64,000 nt of DNA from Alphaproteobacteria bacterium (GTDB lineage Bacteria; Pseudomonadota; Alphaproteobacteria; Rhizobiales; Xanthobacteraceae), in assembly GCA_016869215.1 (NCBI GenBank), contig VGEP01000010.1, forward strand, positions 62,001 to 126,000, given 5' to 3'. Every line of letters starts with the position of its first letter. Within the stretch, counting starts at the first letter, position 1. Shown piece by piece: positions 60,216 to 64,000 of this stretch. The position numbers and the translations under genes were made by a program. Below the pieces are notes generated by a model that searched no databases, was not told where the DNA came from, and worked only from the letters and a program-made list of their open reading frames with translations.

Positions 60216-60512
60216 ATGCTGATCGATCGACGCCGCCATCAGCGCCAGACCATCAACCGCCTCGCCAAGCTGCAGGTCGAGTCGGGCGCCTTGCCGCGCG
60301 ACTGCCTGATCACGGACATTTCGCAACAGGGCGCGCGGCTGCACGTCGAGGGCCTCGACGTGCCCGATCGCTTCCATCTCTGGATCACCGGCGAGCAAGG
60401 CACGCGGCGCGAGTGCCATGTGGTCTGGCGGCTCGGCCACGAGGTCGGCGTGAGCTTCGTCGGACCGGAAACGCGCGCGCCGGCGCAGCGTGCCGGAGCC
60501 GTGCCGGCGTAG
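60216..60512 (+). CDS. PilZ-domain protein (c-di-GMP receptor)
   Basis: A 98-residue protein consisting of a single PilZ domain. The c-di-GMP motif RRRHQRQ (RxxxR) at the N-terminus and DISQQGARL (D/NxSxxG) are both intact, so ligand binding is expected. It is alone on the plus strand between two paralogous Bug genes. The downstream target is unknown. The start ATG 60216 has no clear ribosome site. Confidence 0.83.
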   Translation: MLIDRRRHQRQTINRLAKLQVESGALPRDCLITDISQQGARLHVEGLDVPDRFHLWITGEQGTRRECHVVWRLGHEVGVSFVGPETRAPAQRAGAVPA

Positions 60513-60521
60513 GAACCGCCG

Positions 60522-61490
60522 TCACTCGCGCTTGATCTTGCCTTCGCGCACCACCCGCTCCCACTTCGCCATTTCCCTGGTCATGAACGCCCCGAACTCG
60601 GCGGGGCTCATGTTGACAGCCTCGGCGCCGCGGGCGGCGAGCAACTTCTGGCCCTCGGGCGAGGCCTGAATCGCGGCGATCTCCTTATTGAGCTTGTCGA
60701 TAATGTCCTTCGGCGTGCCCGCAGGCGCCACCATCCCGATCCAATTGGCGACCTCGTAGTCAGGCACGCCGGCTTCGGCGACGGTCGGAAGCTCGGGTAG
60801 CACGGCGCTGCGCTTGAGCGCGCCGACGCCGAGGCCCTTGAGCTTTCCAGACTTGATGAACGGCGAGGTGGTGATGGTGGTGGCAAAGCCGACCTTGGTG
60901 TTGCCCGCGACCAGGTCGATCATGGCCGGGCCGCCGCCCCGGAACGGCACGTGCATCAGGTCGATGCCAGCGGTCAGCTTGAACAGCTCGCCGCCGAGAT
61001 GCATGAAACTGCCGACGCCCGCCGACGCATAAAGCACCTCACCCGGCTTGCCCTTGGCGAGCGCGAGCAACTCCTTGATCGAATTGACCGGCAGAGTCGG
61101 ATTGACGACCAGCACCGTAGGCGCCTGCGCCAGGAACGCGATCGGCACGAAGGCCGTCTTGGGATCGTAGGGCAGCTTGTACAGCCATGGATTGACGGCG
61201 TTGACGATCGAGACGACCAGCAGCGTGTAGCCGTCCTTGGGCGCGTTGGCTGCAATCTCGCTCCCGACGATGCTGGCGGCGCCGGTGCGGTTCTCGACCA
61301 CGAATTGCTTGCCAAGCCGCTCGCTGAGCTGCGTCGCGATCATGCGGCCGACGATGTCGTTCACGCCGCCCGGCGGGAACGGGACGATCACCCGCACCGG
61401 CCGGTCGGGATAGTCCTGCGCCGCCGCGGGCGCGGCGAGCGCGATCGCACTCGTTGCGATTGCGAGCAGTAGCGAATGCATGCGTGGCAT
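60522..61490 (-). CDS. Bug/TctC-family solute receptor
   Basis: A 322-residue protein with a signal peptide (about 1-25, ending APAAAQ). Family segments are DYPDRPVRVIVPFPPGGVNDIVGRM, ENRTGAASIVGSEIAANAP and LMHVPFRGGGPAMIDLVAGNT. Its similarity to the gene at 59031-59999 suggests duplication. ATG 61490 (MPRMHS) is chosen for GGAGG upstream. Confidence 0.9.
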   Translation of the reverse strand: MPRMHSLLLAIATSAIALAAPAAAQDYPDRPVRVIVPFPPGGVNDIVGRMIATQLSERLGKQFVVENRTGAASIVGSEIAANAPKDGYTLLVVSIVNAVNPWLYKLPYDPKTAFVPIAFLAQAPTVLVVNPTLPVNSIKELLALAKGKPGEVLYASAGVGSFMHLGGELFKLTAGIDLMHVPFRGGGPAMIDLVAGNTKVGFATTITTSPFIKSGKLKGLGVGALKRSAVLPELPTVAEAGVPDYEVANWIGMVAPAGTPKDIIDKLNKEIAAIQASPEGQKLLAARGAEAVNMSPAEFGAFMTREMAKWERVVREGKIKRE

Positions 61491-61658
61491 GGCGAGCCTC
61501 CCCCCGAAGCGCATTCCCGACCCGCCGTCACGGCCTCAGTCGATGCAGATATTCGGGCCGGTACGGCCTTGCGGCTGAGAGTATGGCACAAGCGACGGGG
61601 AATGTGTGCCGGCCCCGCTGCGGCATGATGCGCGCCGGCACATGCAGCGGCGCGTGGA

Positions 61659-62147
61659 TCAGTCGCGCGCTTCGCGCATCCGCTTCGCCGCGTCCAGCGC
61701 GGCCAGCACGATGCCCTGATAGCCGGTGCAGCGGCAAAGGTTCCCCGAGATCGCGATCCGGACCTCCTGCTCGGTCGGGTCCGGGTTGTCGCGCAGGAAT
61801 TCGAGCAGAGTCGTCAGCATCCCGGGCGTGCAGAAGCCGCACTGAAGCCCGTGGTTGTCGCGGAAAGCCTCCTGCAACGGATGCAGCTTGTCGGGCGACG
61901 GCGCGATGCCCTCGACGGTGAGGATGTCGTGGCCGTCGGCCTGGACCGCGAGCATCAGACAGGAGCGCGCCGAGCGGCCGTCGAGCAGGATGGTGCAGGC
62001 GCCGCAGACGCCATGCTCACAGCCAAGATGCGTGCCGGTGAGCTTCAATTCGTAGCGCAGGAAATCGGCAAGCGTGATGCGCACCGCCACCTCGCGCTCG
62101 TAGCGCGTGCCGTTGACCGTGACCGCGATGGTACGTGTCTCTGACAT
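61659..62147 (-). CDS. 2Fe-2S small subunit of a molybdenum hydroxylase (copy 1)
   Basis: A 162-residue protein with a plant-type ferredoxin domain (GCEHGVCGACTILLDG, C...C.) and a second 2Fe-2S cluster domain (QCGFCTPGML, then GNLCRCTGYQGI). It passes electrons between the molybdopterin and FAD sites. It starts 3 nt after the FAD subunit gene stop. The large subunit is not adjacent. Confidence 0.92.
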   Translation of the reverse strand: MSETRTIAVTVNGTRYEREVAVRITLADFLRYELKLTGTHLGCEHGVCGACTILLDGRSARSCLMLAVQADGHDILTVEGIAPSPDKLHPLQEAFRDNHGLQCGFCTPGMLTTLLEFLRDNPDPTEQEVRIAISGNLCRCTGYQGIVLAALDAAKRMREARD

Positions 62148-62149
62148 TC

Positions 62150-63031
62150 TCAATGCTTCCGGTTCCACGGCGCGTTGTCGGCAAGGCCCGCAGCCTTCTC
62201 CAGCGCGCGGCGCGACAACACCACGGCAAGGTGCTGGCGGTAGTCGGCCGACGCATGGATGTCGGCCAGCGCCTCGATGCCGCGACACCACTCGCAGGCC
62301 TTGCGGAACAGGTCCGGCGACGGTGCCTGACCCACGATGGCTTGTTCCACTTCGGTCGCGCGCACCGGCGCGACCGCGACGCCGCCCAACGTGAGCGACG
62401 CGCGCGAGATTATTCCGCCGTCGATTTGAAGGAGCGCCGCCGCCGACACGATGGCAAAGTCGCCATGCCGGCGCGAGAACTCGATGAACGCCGCCTTGTG
62501 GCCCGCGGGCCAGAGTGGAATACGAATCTCCGTGACGATCTCGTTCAGCTCGATGGCGGGCGTGAGGTAGCCGGCCGGAAAGTCGGCGAACGCGATCTCG
62601 CGTTTGCCGCCCGGGCCTACGACCGTCACTGCCGCGTCGTGCGCGGCCGCGACCGACACCAGCTCGGCGGCCGGATCGAGATGGCACAGCGAGCCGCCGA
62701 TGGTGCCGCGGTTGCGCGTTTGGCGGTGGCCGATGTGCATGATCGCCTCGTGCATCAGCGGGCACCTGGCTTTGACGAGGTCGGAGAACTCCAGGTCGCG
62801 CTGGCGCGTCATCGCGCCGATGCGGAGCGCGCCGCCGTCCTCGCGGATATAGGACAGGTCCGCCACACGGTTGAGATCGATCACATGGTCCGGCAGCACG
62901 AACCGCATGTTCAGCATCGGCATCAGCGACTGCCCGCCGGCCAGCAGTTTGGCGTTGTCGAGCGAGCCAAGCAGCGCCACCGCCTCCGAGACGGTCGCCG
63001 GGTCGTGATATTGGAAGGGCGGCGGCTTCAT
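62150..63031 (-). CDS. FAD-binding medium subunit of a molybdenum hydroxylase
   Basis: A 293-residue CoxM-type subunit: AGGQSLMPMLNMRF and TRNRGTIGGSLCHLDPAAEL are the FAD-binding segments. It forms a triad with 2Fe-2S and molybdopterin subunits. It lies between two genes for 2Fe-2S subunits. The start ATG 63031 (MKPPPFQYHDP). Confidence 0.92.
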   Translation of the reverse strand: MKPPPFQYHDPATVSEAVALLGSLDNAKLLAGGQSLMPMLNMRFVLPDHVIDLNRVADLSYIREDGGALRIGAMTRQRDLEFSDLVKARCPLMHEAIMHIGHRQTRNRGTIGGSLCHLDPAAELVSVAAAHDAAVTVVGPGGKREIAFADFPAGYLTPAIELNEIVTEIRIPLWPAGHKAAFIEFSRRHGDFAIVSAAALLQIDGGIISRASLTLGGVAVAPVRATEVEQAIVGQAPSPDLFRKACEWCRGIEALADIHASADYRQHLAVVLSRRALEKAAGLADNAPWNRKH

Positions 63032-63102
63032 TGCGGATGCGGAACCTGACGCGACGACTAGAACAAGTATAGGGAAGGCTCGCGCGAAAGGGCAACCGGC
63101 CG

Positions 63103-63711
63103 CTATTTCTCGATCGTCTCGGCCTGCTCCAGCATGTCGCCCCAGGCCGAAGCGGCGGACGGCGGAACCGCCGAAGGCGGCGCCTCCTGCGCCGGATCGA
63201 TTTCGGCCTTGGGTGCCTCTATCACCACCGGCTCCGGCGGACGCATCTCGTCGCGCACCGCGCGCACGGCCTTGACGATGTTCGCGTAGCCCGTGCAGCG
63301 GCAGAGGTTCGACGACAGCACGTCGATCAGTTCCTCGTCGCCGACGCCGGGATCGCGCTCCAGCGTTGCCGCGGCGAGCATCAGAAAGCCCGGCGTGCAG
63401 AAGCCGCATTGCAGGCTGTGGTGCGCCATGAACGCGCGCTGCAGCGGATGCAGCGTGCCGTTCGCCGCCAGCCCTTCGACCGTGCGGACCTCCTTGCCCT
63501 GCGCCTGCACCGCGAACATGAGGCACGAGCGCACCGCCTCGCCGCCGACAATCACCGTGCAGGCGCCGCAGACGCCATGCTCGCAGCCGATGTGAGTGCC
63601 GGTCAGCCCGCAGTCCTCGCGGATCGCGTCGGCGAGCGTCTTGCGCGGCTCGACCGTGACGCGGTGCGCGCGGCCGTTGACGGTGAGGGTGAGATCGAGC
63701 TTTGCGGTCAT
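63103..63711 (-). CDS. 2Fe-2S small subunit of a molybdenum hydroxylase (copy 2, C-terminal extension)
   Basis: A 202-residue protein. The two cluster motifs are intact (GCEHGVCGACTVIVGG; QCGFCTPGFL and SNLCRCTGYANI). Beyond about residue 155 an acidic, Pro/Ala-rich tail of 45 residues (EPVVIEAPKAEIDPAQEAPP) is added. Two small subunits flanking one medium subunit is unusual. ATG 63711 is the start. Confidence 0.9.
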   Translation of the reverse strand: MTAKLDLTLTVNGRAHRVTVEPRKTLADAIREDCGLTGTHIGCEHGVCGACTVIVGGEAVRSCLMFAVQAQGKEVRTVEGLAANGTLHPLQRAFMAHHSLQCGFCTPGFLMLAAATLERDPGVGDEELIDVLSSNLCRCTGYANIVKAVRAVRDEMRPPEPVVIEAPKAEIDPAQEAPPSAVPPSAASAWGDMLEQAETIEK

Positions 63712-63802
63712 GCTGAGGCGGCCGAATTCCAGGCGTCGAACGCGGCACGATAGCCCGCCCGCCGCATGAATGCGACGGGTCCCCGGACCGCCGGCCGTGG
63801 CG

Positions 63803-64000
63803 TCATTTGGGCGTGATCTTGGCGACCTTCGCCACCTCTTCCCACCGCTTCACCTCGTCGGCGATGAGCCTGGCGAACTGCTCGGGCGTGTTGCCGCCGG
63901 GCACAGCGCCTTCCGTCTGCATCCACTTGGCGACGGCCGGCGCCCTGAGGCCTTCGACAATCTCCCGGTGCAGCCGGTCGACGATCGGCTTCGGCGTCCC
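63803..64000 (-). CDS. Bug/TctC-family solute receptor, C-terminal end (5' part beyond the window)
   Basis: The last 65 codons on the minus strand read GTPKPIVDRLHREIVEGLRAP and, later, FARLIADEVKRWEEVAKVAK, ending in TGA (63803-63805). The pattern matches the C-terminal helices of the Bug receptors in this window, in which GTP-K-I-D-LN-EI is followed by an E-RW--VV-x-A-I segment. It is probably the first gene of the transcript carrying the molybdenum-hydroxylase subunits. Confidence 0.8.
   Translation of the reverse strand, partial: GTPKPIVDRLHREIVEGLRAPAVAKWMQTEGAVPGGNTPEQFARLIADEVKRWEEVAKVAKITPK

Noticed and set aside
1..64000. CRISPR array, prophage, insertion sequence or integron
   Set aside because: No regularly spaced repeats, transposase, integrase or phage structural genes were seen. 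The repeats present are dispersed palindromes.

Overview
The window is high-GC DNA without transposases, prophage genes or a CRISPR array. It looks chromosomal and comes from an alphaproteobacterium, most likely Hyphomicrobiales (Bradyrhizobium/Rhodopseudomonas/Xanthobacteraceae-like). Supporting evidence is the gcrA gene with a cluster of GANTC sites, a SAM-II riboswitch on metZ, an alphaproteobacterial LexA box (GTTC-N7-GTTC), a CtrA-type box (TTAA-N7-TTAA), a full phoR-pstSCAB-phoU-phoB locus, and many Bug/TctC-type solute receptors.

Layout. 1-2.6 kb: two chemoreceptor genes, one cut by the window edge and one lacking most of its sensor. 2.8 kb: tRNA-Gly(CCC). 3.1-15 kb: housekeeping block with dcd, riboswitch-controlled metZ, an SGNH hydrolase, apaG, an L,D-transpeptidase overlapping hslO, a yqjG-type glutathionyl-hydroquinone reductase behind a multibranched palindromic element, a DMT transporter, argF-argD and gcrA. 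15-22.8 kb: phosphate regulon on the minus strand with a three-repeat Pho box before pstS. 22.8-34.3 kb: accessory catabolic genes (YbhN-like membrane protein, signal-less binding-protein-fold proteins, MarR regulator, PuuE-like deacetylase, several alpha/beta hydrolases, and a UbiD / CMD / Bug / fluoroacetate-dehalogenase-like operon). 34.3-40.2 kb: the SOS mutagenesis cassette imuA-imuB-dnaE2 behind a LexA box, with imuB carrying an in-frame 147-bp palindromic insertion. 40.4-51 kb: acyl-CoA ligase, quinone oxidoreductase, ogt, an orphan Flp pilin, small secreted or unknown proteins, a second deacetylase/hydrolase divergent pair, a TcuA-like flavoprotein and an AHSA1 protein. 51-64 kb: a second catabolic region with a GlcG-like protein, six Bug-type receptors across the window (five of them here, one cut by the edge), molybdenum-hydroxylase subunits (one large, one FAD, two 2Fe-2S), a LigB-LigA-like extradiol dioxygenase and a PilZ protein.

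How it works together. The left half is core metabolism and regulation (methionine, arginine, phosphate, cell cycle). The right half suggests uptake and breakdown of aromatic or carboxylic acids: receptors, CoA ligation, molybdenum hydroxylation, ring cleavage and prFMN-type decarboxylation. Substrates cannot be assigned from sequence alone. Intergenic space is rich in palindromic repeats of at least four kinds, and one has entered a coding sequence.
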